Below, piece after piece: positions 8,641 through 18,030 of a stretch of DNA of 54,323 bases. The position numbers and the translations under genes were made by a program. The notes beneath the pieces were generated by a model, which saw only the letters and a list, made by a program, of their open reading frames with translations, was not told the origin of the DNA and searched no databases. Position 1 is the first letter of the stretch; the number at the start of each line of letters is the position of its first letter. The DNA is from an uncultured SAR116 cluster alpha proteobacterium (GTDB lineage Bacteria > Pseudomonadota > Alphaproteobacteria > Puniceispirillales > Marisalimonadaceae), in NCBI GenBank assembly GCA_902619485.1, contig CACNEF010000006.1, positions 1 to 54,323 of the forward strand, written 5' to 3'.

Positions 8641-10025
8641 TAAAAAAAATCCAAATTAACTGAAAGTAGTTCTTCTACTTTTTTCATTGATTTTACTGGA
8701 ACGAACATAACCACCATGTCTCCTGCATTAATAATTGTATCACCTCTAGGCGACACTATGCTTTCATCATCTTTTACAATTGCTCCTAAAGATACATCAT
8801 TCGGTAATTTGATATCTTTAAGAGGCTTCCCAATTATAGATGATGATTTTAGAGCCTCAAAGGAAATAACTTCACCAAATTCTTCAATTATAGAATGGAC
8901 ATGTTCTATTTGACCACTTCTAACTTCTTGTAAAATTGAAGACGCAGTTAAATTTGGCGGGCTTACAACACCCTCTAGGTCCAATGAATTAAAAAGAGGT
9001 ATAAATACAGGTAAATTTATCAGAGCTACAGTATGTGATGCTCCAGATCTTTTAGATAATAGTGACGAAAGAATATTAACTTCGTCATTGTTAGTTGCCG
9101 CAATGTAAGTTTCACCCTGACCTAATCTTGCTTCTAATATTATTTCTGGATCCAAAGAATCTCCAGAAATTATTGTTGCATATTCTAGCATTTCCGCAGC
9201 ATGTCTTGCCTTATCTTTGTTGATTTCTAGAATTGTGAGATTGGTTTCAGGAGATAATTTGTGTATTTCTTCTGCCACCCTAATTCCAATGGCACCAGCT
9301 CCTGAAATAGTAACTTTCTCTGCAGTTGTTTCAATATGACCAAATGCATTTAAAGTTCTATTAATTTGATTAGTAGGACAAGCCAAGTAAACTCTGTCTC
9401 CAGCCAAAATTGTATCATCTCCACCTCTTGGGACAATTAATTTTGGCCCTCTAATTATTGCCATTACTGTAACACTTAGATCTGGAAATAAGTCAATTAA
9501 ATTTCTTAATGGTGTGTCAAGTATTGGACAATCTACCTTACAAGATACGCCCAACATAGTAACAAGTGATCTAGCAAACTCAGCTACATCAAAAGCCCCA
9601 GGGGTTCTCCATTGATTAACAATAGCATTTGCAACCTCATCTTCTGGCGATATTATTCTGTTAACACCTACATCTTTTAATAAATAATTTGAATATTTAG
9701 GATCAAGATATTCTTTTGATCTTATTCGTATTATCATTGTAGGAGTACCAAAAATTGATTTTGCTACATGACAGGCTGCAATGTTAATCTCGTCAGATTG
9801 AGTTACAGCTATAATAAGGTCTGTATCAACAATGCCAGCATCTTCTAGTACATTTGGATAAGATGCTAAACCTAATACTCCTTGAACATCATATAACTCT
9901 GTTATACGCTGAATAGCCTCAGAGTTCGAATCAATTACAGTAATATCAAATCCTTCATTAGATAAATGCTCAGTAATAGAAGTGCCAACTCTTCCAGCAC
10001 CACAAATTATAACTTTTTGTTTCAT
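8640..10025 (-). CDS. trkA: Trk potassium transport regulatory subunit TrkA
   Basis: TrkA is the cytosolic NAD(H)-binding regulator of Trk/Ktr K+ channels. The protein has two RCK units in tandem. Rossmann motifs are GAGRVG near residue 9 and GAGAIG near residue 242, each followed by a TrkA-C domain. The C-terminal TrkA-C ends with GDMVVMFVP. Its 461 residues match E. coli TrkA. It lies 22 bases downstream of ntrX, the normal alphaproteobacterial position after the ntr cluster, and overlaps the aminotransferase start by one base. The membrane subunit TrkH is not in the window. Confidence 0.95.
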   Translation of the reverse strand: MKQKVIICGAGRVGTSITEHLSNEGFDITVIDSNSEAIQRITELYDVQGVLGLASYPNVLEDAGIVDTDLIIAVTQSDEINIAACHVAKSIFGTPTMIIRIRSKEYLDPKYSNYLLKDVGVNRIISPEDEVANAIVNQWRTPGAFDVAEFARSLVTMLGVSCKVDCPILDTPLRNLIDLFPDLSVTVMAIIRGPKLIVPRGGDDTILAGDRVYLACPTNQINRTLNAFGHIETTAEKVTISGAGAIGIRVAEEIHKLSPETNLTILEINKDKARHAAEMLEYATIISGDSLDPEIILEARLGQGETYIAATNNDEVNILSSLLSKRSGASHTVALINLPVFIPLFNSLDLEGVVSPPNLTASSILQEVRSGQIEHVHSIIEEFGEVISFEALKSSSIIGKPLKDIKLPNDVSLGAIVKDDESIVSPRGDTIINAGDMVVMFVPVKSMKKVEELLSVNLDFF

Positions 10026-10047
10026 AAAACTTCCAAATAAATTTAAT

Positions 10048-11448
10048 TCAATTAAAATTATTAATATCTATATCTAATTCTTTTAATTTTCTATGTAAAG
10101 CTGATCTATCCATTCCAATAAATGTAGATGTTTTTGCGATATTTCCCTTAAATCTTTTTAAATGTTCTTTTAAATAATTTTTCTCAAAAATTTTTCTAGC
10201 TTCTTTAAGAGATAAACTTAATTGATTTGAAATTTGAATATCTTCTTCTTTATTATTATAACCTAAAATTTCAGGAGATAAATGTGAAGGGGAAATAATA
10301 AAATCCTTTTGCTTACCATACATTATATTTAACCATTCTAAAATATTTTTTAGCTGCCTTACATTACCGGGCCAATCATAACTTTTTAATAAAAGTAAAG
10401 TTTCAGAAGAAAGATTGAGTGTGTTATTTCCAAAATCTTTTGCTAACAAATTTAAAAAATGAAAAATAAGATCCTCTATGTCTTCCCCCCTTTTATTTAA
10501 TGGAGGCACTTCAATTGGAGCGACTGAAAGTCTATAAAACAAATCCTCTCTTAGTACGCCTTTTTTAATATATTCAGGTAAATTATTATTACTGGCTGAA
10601 ATGATTCTAACATCTACATTAATTTTTTTATTTGATCCAATTTTGTAAAAACTTTGATCTTGAATTGCTTGAACTAATTTTCCTTGAGTTTGAAGAGGCA
10701 AATCACATATTTCATCAAAAAAAAGTGTACCATTATTAGCTTGCTCAAAAAGACCTAAATTTGATTGATTATTATCTCCGTCTGTTATTGTATCATTCCA
10801 GCCAAATAAAACCTGCTCCACTCTTTCTGGAGACAAAGTAGCACATGAAGCAATAATAAAAGGAAATGACGACCTTTTTGAATTCTTATGAATCCATCTT
10901 GCAATCAATTCTTTTCCTGATCCAGATGGACCAGTAATTAAGACCCTACTATTAGTTGGAGCAATTTTATTTAAATTTTGTTTTATATTTTTAAAAGTAG
11001 CTGAATTTCCAATTAAAGCCGTCCGTTCATTTTCTTTTAATTCAAAATCAAGTACTTTTAATTTTAAATTTCTATCTATTAACGCTTTCTCTATTAATAA
11101 TATCAAGCGTTCAGCTTTAAATGGCTTTTCAATAAAATCGAATGCTCCATTTTTTGCTGCTTTCATTGCTGTTTCAATATTACCGTGACCAGACATCATT
11201 ATTACAGGGATTAAAGGATTATAATTTTGACTAAAAGTCAGAAGATTAAGTCCAGCGCTTGCATCATTATTCATCCATATGTCAGTAATTAAAAGATTTA
11301 TGTTTTCATTTTTCAGAATATCAATAGCCATGTCATAATTAGTTGCTATAATGGGATTGTAATTCTCATCTTTAAGAGTTTCAGCGACCATTTCACAAAT
11401 ATCTAATTCGTCATCTACAACAAGAATAGAAATTTTGTTTTTTATCAT
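10048..11448 (-). CDS. ntrX: Response regulator NtrX (AAA+ type, no GAFTGA)
   Basis: NtrX is the partner of the membrane histidine kinase NtrY and is linked to nitrogen and redox responses. The receiver domain has phospho-acceptor Asp56 (LLITDIW). The AAA+ domain has Walker A GPSGSGKE at 173-180 and Walker B TLFFDEI at 241-247. The C-terminal Fis-type helix-turn-helix covers about residues 425-466. Where sigma-54 activators carry GAFTGA after LFG, this protein has LFGWNDTITDGDNNQSN (214-230), so it should not remodel sigma-54 holoenzyme. Lack of GAFTGA is, to my knowledge, common in alphaproteobacterial NtrX. The ATG overlaps the ntrY stop by 4 bases. Confidence 0.93.
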   Translation of the reverse strand: MIKNKISILVVDDELDICEMVAETLKDENYNPIIATNYDMAIDILKNENINLLITDIWMNNDASAGLNLLTFSQNYNPLIPVIMMSGHGNIETAMKAAKNGAFDFIEKPFKAERLILLIEKALIDRNLKLKVLDFELKENERTALIGNSATFKNIKQNLNKIAPTNSRVLITGPSGSGKELIARWIHKNSKRSSFPFIIASCATLSPERVEQVLFGWNDTITDGDNNQSNLGLFEQANNGTLFFDEICDLPLQTQGKLVQAIQDQSFYKIGSNKKINVDVRIISASNNNLPEYIKKGVLREDLFYRLSVAPIEVPPLNKRGEDIEDLIFHFLNLLAKDFGNNTLNLSSETLLLLKSYDWPGNVRQLKNILEWLNIMYGKQKDFIISPSHLSPEILGYNNKEEDIQISNQLSLSLKEARKIFEKNYLKEHLKRFKGNIAKTSTFIGMDRSALHRKLKELDIDINNFN

Positions 11449-13625
11449 TTATTTTTTTCTTTTTTTAGTTTTGAAATAAGAGGAAATTTTAAAGTTACAG
11501 ACATTCCTTTGGAGCCTTTTAATGGTTTGATTAATATTATTCCATTATGGTCATCTATAATTTTTTTTGTTATTGCCAATCCCAAGCCTGAATTGCCAAC
11601 TTTTGTGGTATAATAAGGTTCAAGTATTTTTGATATAATTGACTTGTCAATACCAGTACCATTGTCATTTATTGTAATAGAAGCAAAATCATTTTCAATT
11701 CCAAAACAAATTGAGATATTTCCTTCTGATATTTTATTTAATGTAATATTTTCGTATGAATTTTTTATTAAATTACTACATGCTTGTCTTATTTGTTTTT
11801 CATCAGCCATTATAAAAGCTTTTTCAATAATTTTATCAATCTCAATGGTTACGTCATTAAATGATGAAATTAATGGTTTGATATAATCTGTTACAACCTT
11901 ATTAATATTAACTACTTTTAATTTTGGAGAAGGCATTCTTGCAAAAGATGAAAATTCATTTACTAAATGATGTATGTCATCAACTTGACGAGTAATCATA
12001 TTTAAAGATTGTTCAAAAACTTTTTTATCAATTTTTTTGCCACTGTTTAGCTTGTTTTTTAAGCGTTCTGCACTTAACCTTATTGGTGTAAGAGGATTTT
12101 TTATTTCATGTGCTATCCTTCTTGCTATGTCAGACCATGCAGCCATCTTTTGAGCAGCAATTAAACTAGTGACATCATCAAAAGTTAAAACATAACCTAA
12201 AATTATACTATCTGATTTTTGTATAACTAATCTTGTGATTAAATTTAGAATTTTATCATTTCTAACTATTTGTATTCTATCTTCTACAACATTCATGTCT
12301 GATTTTAAAAAATTTTCAATTAAGTTTTTAAATTCAGGAACAACCTCTAAAATTGACTTACCATAATCTTTATTTATCGAAATATTTAATAACTCTGTTG
12401 CAGTAACATTTGGAAGATTTATCTTTAAATCTTTATCTAATCCGATTACGCCAGAATAAACACCTGAAAGAACAGACTCAGAAAATTTTCTTCTTTTGTC
12501 TAGTTGATCATTTGCATGCTCCAAATCAACTCTATTTGATTTTAAATCTGAAATCATTAGGTTGAATGCTTGAACTAACCTCTTAATTTCATTAACATTT
12601 ATTTTAGAAAGCACATTATTAGAAATTTTATAATCTAAATTACCACCACCCACTTCTTCAGCTCCTGTAATAAGTGAACTAATGGGCTCAAGTAATCTGT
12701 TAGCAATATTGAGCCCAATTATCAATGAAGTAAATAATAAAATGACTGTAATCAAAATAAAAATTACAATAAAAGAAATTTTTATATCAAATTGTTTTAA
12801 CTCAATTGATTGATAATCTGAAGCTGCAATTGATGTGCTTTCTATTGCATTTAAAACTTTTTGATCTACAAACCTTGTAATCAGCAAATAAGCATCTATA
12901 AATTGAGATAGCTTAATAAATGCACTAATTTTGTTGGAATCAACTTCTTTGACAATAAAAATTTTGTCATCATTTGCTACGGAATAATAATTTTGTGGTA
13001 TTTCTGTATAAGTATATTCAAAAACAAACTCAGAAAACGCTAAAACATTACCTATAGAATCAATAATAACAGCCTCAGATAAATTATGCTGTCTAGTATA
13101 TTTATTCAGAAAATTATTAAATTTATTTTTGTCAGATGATAAAAAATTAGAATTCGTGTTTATCAAATTAACAAGTTCTAAAATTTCTCCTCTAATTGCA
13201 CTTTGATGTTCATTTAAATATTGATTAGCAACCTCAACAGATTGGGAAATAGCAGTTGAGATTTTTTTATTAAACCATCCACTTAACGCGGTATCAAAAA
13301 TAAAAATTGAGAAAAAAGCTATTAATAAAGTAGGAATTAATGTTATAGCAGAAAAAATAACAAGTATTTTTTTTTGAAGCTCCTGTCCTGCTCTTTTTAA
13401 TTTTAAGTTATTAAAAATATCTAAAAAATTTTTAATAAAAATATTAGATAAACTTAGTGTTATAAAAAAAGATATAACTAAAATTAAAATAAATAAATTT
13501 TTGTTATCATTAATAAGTTTAAACTGATAAAGAGAGTTATAAATAAATAAAAAAAATATTAAAGTTATTAAGAATGGTAAAAAAAATAATTTTTGTTGAA
13601 ATATATTTAAAAAAAATTGTTTCAT
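11445..13625 (-). CDS. ntrY: Membrane sensor histidine kinase NtrY
   Basis: NtrY is the inner-membrane sensor kinase for NtrX. Hydrophobic segments lie at about 12-31, 43-62 and 88-110, then a periplasmic region (about 111-283) and another membrane helix at 284-306. HAMP (about 308-365), PAS (about 385-490), HisKA with His506 in ARRIAHEIKNP, and an HATPase with NDNGTGI and GLGLAI follow. All catalytic boxes look complete. At 726 residues it matches other NtrY. A 59-base gap separates it from ntrC, and its stop overlaps the ntrX start, so ntrY and ntrX are coupled. Confidence 0.94.
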   Translation of the reverse strand: MKQFFLNIFQQKLFFLPFLITLIFFLFIYNSLYQFKLINDNKNLFILILVISFFITLSLSNIFIKNFLDIFNNLKLKRAGQELQKKILVIFSAITLIPTLLIAFFSIFIFDTALSGWFNKKISTAISQSVEVANQYLNEHQSAIRGEILELVNLINTNSNFLSSDKNKFNNFLNKYTRQHNLSEAVIIDSIGNVLAFSEFVFEYTYTEIPQNYYSVANDDKIFIVKEVDSNKISAFIKLSQFIDAYLLITRFVDQKVLNAIESTSIAASDYQSIELKQFDIKISFIVIFILITVILLFTSLIIGLNIANRLLEPISSLITGAEEVGGGNLDYKISNNVLSKINVNEIKRLVQAFNLMISDLKSNRVDLEHANDQLDKRRKFSESVLSGVYSGVIGLDKDLKINLPNVTATELLNISINKDYGKSILEVVPEFKNLIENFLKSDMNVVEDRIQIVRNDKILNLITRLVIQKSDSIILGYVLTFDDVTSLIAAQKMAAWSDIARRIAHEIKNPLTPIRLSAERLKNKLNSGKKIDKKVFEQSLNMITRQVDDIHHLVNEFSSFARMPSPKLKVVNINKVVTDYIKPLISSFNDVTIEIDKIIEKAFIMADEKQIRQACSNLIKNSYENITLNKISEGNISICFGIENDFASITINDNGTGIDKSIISKILEPYYTTKVGNSGLGLAITKKIIDDHNGIILIKPLKGSKGMSVTLKFPLISKLKKEKNK

Positions 13626-13684
13626 CTTTTAACCTAATAATACAAAGCGTATTATAACTTATATTATTATTTAAATACATAAAT

Positions 13685-15121
13685 TTAAGCCTTTCTTCTT
13701 TTTATAACTTCAATACCATATAAATTAATTTTTGATCTTAGAGTGTTTCTATTGAAACCTAAACATTTAGAAGCTTTAATTTGATTTCCTCTAAACAAGT
13801 TTAGGGTTGTTTCGATAAGAGGTTTTTCAATTTTAGATATAAAAGTATTGTGTAAATTATTTATTGATAAATTTTCGTTAAAATCTTTAAAATATTTTTT
13901 AAGATAATTTCTGAAATATAATTCTAGATTTTCTTCATATTTATTTTCTTCATCAAATCTGTCTTCTGATAATACTTCTTTAATAAGATTTAGAGATACG
14001 TCATCTGTTGATGATAATAAACAAAGTCTTTCAATAACGTTTTTTAACTCTCTTATATTTCCAGGCCATGAGTGATCTTTGAGTAAATTCATGCCTTCAT
14101 ATGAAATATTTCTATTAACAGATGTTTTTTTATAATTGGCATTCAAAAAAGCTGAACACAAATCTGGTATGTCTTCAAAGCGGTCTTTCAATGAGGGTAA
14201 TTTTATAGGAACAACATTTAATCTATAATATAAATCCTCTCTAAATAATCCTTTTTCTACATCATTAACAATATTTTTTTTTGTTGAAACAAAAATTCGA
14301 GACTTTTTTAAATTAGAATTTTCAGGAAATAATTGAGATAAACCGTTTTCTATAAAATTTAAAAAATTTTTTTGCTGTACCTCAGATAATTCATTTATAT
14401 CTTTTACATAAATAGAACTCCCACTTAAATCATTTAAATCCTTTATATCACACGAACTATAGCGATTAATACTTTGAATTAAATCATCATATGAATAATT
14501 ATCAAAAAATTTTGAATCTAAATCTATAAAAAATTTATCTGTTTTAGAGCTTAGATCATGAATGGATTTTGCTATAAGTTTCTTACCTGTACCACTATCG
14601 CCAGATATTAAAATAGAAAAATTTGTATTTACTATTCTAGAAATTATTTTATAAATTTCCTGCATTGCAGTTGACTTTCCAACAACGGGACCGGAATCAT
14701 ATATATTTTTAGGGAGATCGCTAATCATTTCATTTTTATTTAATTTAGGTTGTGAAAATGTATTTGAAACTAAATTTAAAAGTTCGTCTAAATCAAATGG
14801 TTTTGGTAAATATTCAAAGGCTCCTTTTTTTTCTGCCCTTACCGCTGTCAACAATGTTGTTCTAGCAGACATCACTATTATTTTTAAATTAGGATTATTT
14901 TTTTGTAATTTTGGCAAAATATCTAAAGCATCCCCATCTGGCAAACCAACATCTGTAATTAGAACATCTGCAAAATCAGATTCAACTATTCTCCACATAC
15001 CTGCTGCAGTGCCACTAGATTTTACATTATACCCAGCTCTAGTTAAAGCTGTAGAAATTACAACTCGAATACTTCTATCATCATCTACAACAATTATATT
15101 TTTAACATTTTTAGCTTCCAT
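13685..15121 (-). CDS. ntrC: Response regulator NtrC with degenerate AAA+ domain
   Basis: This is the response regulator paired with NtrB, recognised by position and architecture: receiver domain with Asp57 (LITDVGL), AAA+ domain, and a C-terminal Fis-type helix-turn-helix (LFRGNQIKASKCLGFNRNTL). The AAA+ part is unusual. Walker A GDSGTGK (174-180) and the distal FREDLYYRLNVVPIKLP are conserved. However, the LFG/GAFTGA region is replaced by an unrelated asparagine/serine-rich stretch (about 205-235), and the Walker B acidic pair is lost, with SIYVKDI where LFLDEI is expected. It may act as a DNA-binding regulator at sigma-70 promoters, as known for GAFTGA-less NtrC of Rhodobacter capsulatus. 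Lack of Walker B suggests it does not hydrolyse ATP normally. Confidence 0.9.
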   Translation of the reverse strand: MEAKNVKNIIVVDDDRSIRVVISTALTRAGYNVKSSGTAAGMWRIVESDFADVLITDVGLPDGDALDILPKLQKNNPNLKIIVMSARTTLLTAVRAEKKGAFEYLPKPFDLDELLNLVSNTFSQPKLNKNEMISDLPKNIYDSGPVVGKSTAMQEIYKIISRIVNTNFSILISGDSGTGKKLIAKSIHDLSSKTDKFFIDLDSKFFDNYSYDDLIQSINRYSSCDIKDLNDLSGSSIYVKDINELSEVQQKNFLNFIENGLSQLFPENSNLKKSRIFVSTKKNIVNDVEKGLFREDLYYRLNVVPIKLPSLKDRFEDIPDLCSAFLNANYKKTSVNRNISYEGMNLLKDHSWPGNIRELKNVIERLCLLSSTDDVSLNLIKEVLSEDRFDEENKYEENLELYFRNYLKKYFKDFNENLSINNLHNTFISKIEKPLIETTLNLFRGNQIKASKCLGFNRNTLRSKINLYGIEVIKRRKA

Positions 15122-15140
15122 TTATAAAAACTCCTTCTAT

Positions 15141-16202
15141 TTAAGTTCTCTTTAGAGGAAAATTCATACAAAAATTTGTTAGTCCAGCATTTGATGTAAC
15201 ATCTATTACTGCACCCATATCTTCTAAACCACTAGCAACTATTGATAATCCAAGACCTTTTCCTTCTTTTTTTGAAGAAACAAATGGATCAAATATACTA
15301 GACAATAAGTTACTAGGAATACCAGTGCCAAAGTCAATTATTTCTATTTGAAGAGGTAAAGGTGTAGGAATGTCATCATTGCCAAAAGACGTTATTTTAT
15401 TTGAATTAAAACTAGTTTTAATTTTAATTTTACCTTTACCTTGGCTTGCTTCAGTAGCATTTTTTAACAAGTTTATTACGATTTGAATTAAAAGATTTTT
15501 ATTTGCAAACAATCTAGGAAGAGACGGATCAAATTCATTTATAAATTTTATTTCGCTCCCAAAACTATTCTCAGCTACACGTTTACAATGATTTAATATC
15601 TCGTGTATATTTAGATTTTCATAATCTAATTTAATATTGTTATTTGAAATTTGTTCCATTCTATTTAATAAATCTTCGACGCGATCACATTCAATTGAAA
15701 TAAGATTTGTCAATTCTAATAAATTAGAATTATCTTTTATGTCAGTTTCAATCAATTGTGAGGCGCCTTTAATTCCAGCTAAAGGATTTTTTAATTCATG
15801 CATTAACATGTCTATCATTGATGAAAAAGATTTAGAAATTTTACTGTTTATTCTTTGTGATTGAAACATTTCTGACAGAGCCAACTGACTTATTTGTATG
15901 ATTATTTTATTGTTATCAAATGATAAAGGTACAACATGAACTCTTACTTTTCTATTTGGAAAATTTAAATTACTAAAATCTAAACTTTCTTCAGTAATAC
16001 CAGATTTGCTATTTCTAACTCTTTCAATCAAAGTTAATATAGGTGAGTCTTTTGGGATAATATCGTTAATTTTTTTCCCAATTAATATATATGAGCTTAC
16101 TCCAAAGAATTCTTCACCGATTTCATTAATATATTTAATTTCATTATATTTATTAACTAAAAAAACTGGAGTTCTTAATTCATTTAAAATATTATTTTTC
16201 AT
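15141..16202 (-). CDS. ntrB: Nitrogen regulation histidine kinase NtrB (GlnL)
   Basis: NtrB is the soluble PII-responsive kinase that phosphorylates NtrC. Numbered from the ATG, an N-terminal PAS domain (about 3-105) is followed by the phospho-acceptor His135 in LMHELKNPLAGIKGASQLI, and an HATPase with LLKNATEAS, DFGTGIP and GKGLGLSIV. There are no membrane segments, as expected. I chose the ATG; a TTG four codons upstream (16214) is possible, but neither has a clear Shine-Dalgarno. The gene heads a minus-strand block ntrB-ntrC-ntrY-ntrX-trkA and is divergent from ispDF. In most alphaproteobacteria a dus-family gene (nifR3) lies just upstream; it is missing here. Confidence 0.93.
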   Translation of the reverse strand: MKNNILNELRTPVFLVNKYNEIKYINEIGEEFFGVSSYILIGKKINDIIPKDSPILTLIERVRNSKSGITEESLDFSNLNFPNRKVRVHVVPLSFDNNKIIIQISQLALSEMFQSQRINSKISKSFSSMIDMLMHELKNPLAGIKGASQLIETDIKDNSNLLELTNLISIECDRVEDLLNRMEQISNNNIKLDYENLNIHEILNHCKRVAENSFGSEIKFINEFDPSLPRLFANKNLLIQIVINLLKNATEASQGKGKIKIKTSFNSNKITSFGNDDIPTPLPLQIEIIDFGTGIPSNLLSSIFDPFVSSKKEGKGLGLSIVASGLEDMGAVIDVTSNAGLTNFCMNFPLKRT

Positions 16203-16214
16203 AGCAATACACAA

Positions 16215-16321
16215 AATTATTTGTAATTAAAACCAAAATTGATTATAAATTATACAAAAAATTTAAGTTTGTAGAAATTTTTATAATAATTGCCTATATT
16301 TTAAGCGATTTGGAGACAAAT
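16215..16321. promoter_or_regulatory. Divergent ntrB / ispDF control region
   Basis: This 107-base gap between divergent genes must carry both promoters. On the plus strand a perfect TATAAT lies at 16282-16287, about 35 bases before the ispDF ATG, without a clear -35. On the minus strand two TATAAT matches are read from 16254-16249 and 16247-16242, about 45 bases before the ntrB ATG. In DNA this AT-rich such matches occur by chance, so they are candidates only. No sigma-54 (GG/GC) element is visible. Confidence 0.35.
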
Positions 16322-17512
16322 ATGAATAATGTCAACCTAGTGTTAATTTTACTAGCAGGAGGTATAGGTACAAGAATAAACAGAAAAATTAGCAAACAAA
16401 TGATAAAGTTTAACAATCTAACAATTTTAGAGATTAGTATAATTAATTTTAGTAAAATTTTTAAAAATATTCCAATCCAGATTGTAACTAATGATAAAGA
16501 TTTTATAGAAGTTTCTGAAATTTGTAATAAATATGATTTACTTACTCCAGTATTAGGAGATGATAAAAGGCATAAAAGTACTTACAATGCACTTAAATCA
16601 ATCGAACATATAAATCCTAAATACGTATTGATACATGACGTAGCACGTCCAATTATTTCTTCTGAAGTAATAGAAAAATTAGTCTCATACAGCAAACAAG
16701 AAATTTTTTGTGTAGCTCCTGTATTAAAAATCAGTGACTCTGTTAGGAAGATATCAAAGAATACGCTTAAATCTTCAATATCAAAAAATGACAAAGTTTT
16801 AGTTCAAACACCACAGTTGAGTAATTACAAAATACTTAAAAATACTATTAAAAATACTAATAAAATATTTGAAGACGAAACCTCTCTTTTTTTGCATAAT
16901 TCAATGCAAGTTATTGCTATCGAAGGCGACCCACTATCATTGAAAATAACTTATGAAAAGGATCTTAATTTATTGGAGCCTCATTTGACTAAAAATTTTA
17001 ATAATTACATAACAAAAATAGGCAATGGTTTTGACATTCATCGATTTGATAATAGTAGAATATCAGAAAACAACTTTATTATACTTGGAGGTATTAAAAT
17101 TAAAGCTTCAAAAAAATTAATTGGTCACTCTGATGCTGATGTATTACTTCACGCAATTACTGATAGCATTTTAGGTGTAATAAATAAAGGTGATATAGGA
17201 AGTATTTTTCCACCTACTGATGATAAATGGAAGAACGCGGACAGCTCTATATTTTTAAAACATGCGTCAAAATTACTTCAGAGTGAAAAAGGGATAATTA
17301 ATAATATTGATGCTACAATTATTTGTGAAAAACCAAAAATAATAGATTATTCAAAAGAAATGAAAAAAAATATTGCAAACATACTAAATATTAATGAGCA
17401 AAAAATTAGCATTAAAGGTAAAACATCTGAAAGCATCGGTTTCATTGGTAGGAAAGAAGGAATAGCAGCTATGGTTTCAACTGCTATACAAATTAAAAAT
17501 ACTGATTTTTAA
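16322..17512 (+). CDS. ispDF: Bifunctional IspD/IspF, MEP isoprenoid pathway
   Basis: This fusion enzyme combines CDP-ME synthase (IspD) and MEcPP synthase (IspF) of the non-mevalonate isoprenoid pathway, a fusion typical of alphaproteobacteria. The IspD part (about 1-225) shows LLAGGIGTRI, ISKQ, DDKRHKST and IHDVARP. The IspF part shows NGFDIHRFD (metal ligands about Asp238 and His240), GHSDADVLLHAITDS, GDIGSIFPP and ADSS. The ATG at 16322 is preceded by GGAG at 16312-16315 with ideal spacing. A TTG four codons upstream overlaps that ribosome site and is rejected. The stop overlaps the pgpA start (TAATG). Confidence 0.95.
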   Translation: MNNVNLVLILLAGGIGTRINRKISKQMIKFNNLTILEISIINFSKIFKNIPIQIVTNDKDFIEVSEICNKYDLLTPVLGDDKRHKSTYNALKSIEHINPKYVLIHDVARPIISSEVIEKLVSYSKQEIFCVAPVLKISDSVRKISKNTLKSSISKNDKVLVQTPQLSNYKILKNTIKNTNKIFEDETSLFLHNSMQVIAIEGDPLSLKITYEKDLNLLEPHLTKNFNNYITKIGNGFDIHRFDNSRISENNFIILGGIKIKASKKLIGHSDADVLLHAITDSILGVINKGDIGSIFPPTDDKWKNADSSIFLKHASKLLQSEKGIINNIDATIICEKPKIIDYSKEMKKNIANILNINEQKISIKGKTSESIGFIGRKEGIAAMVSTAIQIKNTDF

Positions 17513-18030
17513 TGAGTATTAATCAAAAATTTTTATTGTATCTTTCAAGGTTTGCCGAGGCATATCCAATTGGACGTTCAAAATATGCTCCAGGAACAAT
17601 GGGTTCCCTAATTGCTGTTATAGTAGGTTCTTTTTTAATATTAAATTTAAATATTAAATTTTATTTAATATTTTTAATTATTTTTATTATTATAAGTTTT
17701 TTTCTTTGTGAAGCTCACTTAAAATTACATAATGTAAAAGACCCTAAAGAAGTTGTAGTTGATGAAATTTCTGGACAATTTATTGCATTGTTAGGATGTA
17801 TACAATCGGAAAAATCAACTTACATGTTTTTGTCTTTATTATTATCATTTATATTATTCAGATTTTTTGATATCACAAAAATTGGTCCAATAAAAAGATT
17901 TGAAAATTTGCCAAATGGTATTGGCATTATGGCAGATGATTTAGTTGCAGGATTATTCGCATTAGTAACTCAATCAGCAATTTTAACTAGTTTAAATCAA
18001 ACTATATACATAAAAACATTATGGAATTAA
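17512..18030 (+). CDS. pgpA: Phosphatidylglycerophosphatase A
   Basis: PgpA dephosphorylates phosphatidylglycerophosphate to phosphatidylglycerol in the inner membrane. Family motifs are APGTMGS at 26-32, the acidic KDPKEVVVDEISGQ and the C-terminal FRFFDITKIGPI with GIMADDLVAG. Hydrophobic segments lie near residues 33-65, 100-120 and 140-158. At 172 residues it is normal. The gene starts in the ispDF stop and its last 10 bases overlap pncC, so the three genes form a tight operon. Confidence 0.93.
   Translation: MSINQKFLLYLSRFAEAYPIGRSKYAPGTMGSLIAVIVGSFLILNLNIKFYLIFLIIFIIISFFLCEAHLKLHNVKDPKEVVVDEISGQFIALLGCIQSEKSTYMFLSLLLSFILFRFFDITKIGPIKRFENLPNGIGIMADDLVAGLFALVTQSAILTSLNQTIYIKTLWN

Noticed and set aside
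16310-16321. TTG start four codons upstream for ispDF
   Set aside because: It overlaps the GGAG ribosome site that serves the ATG at 16322.
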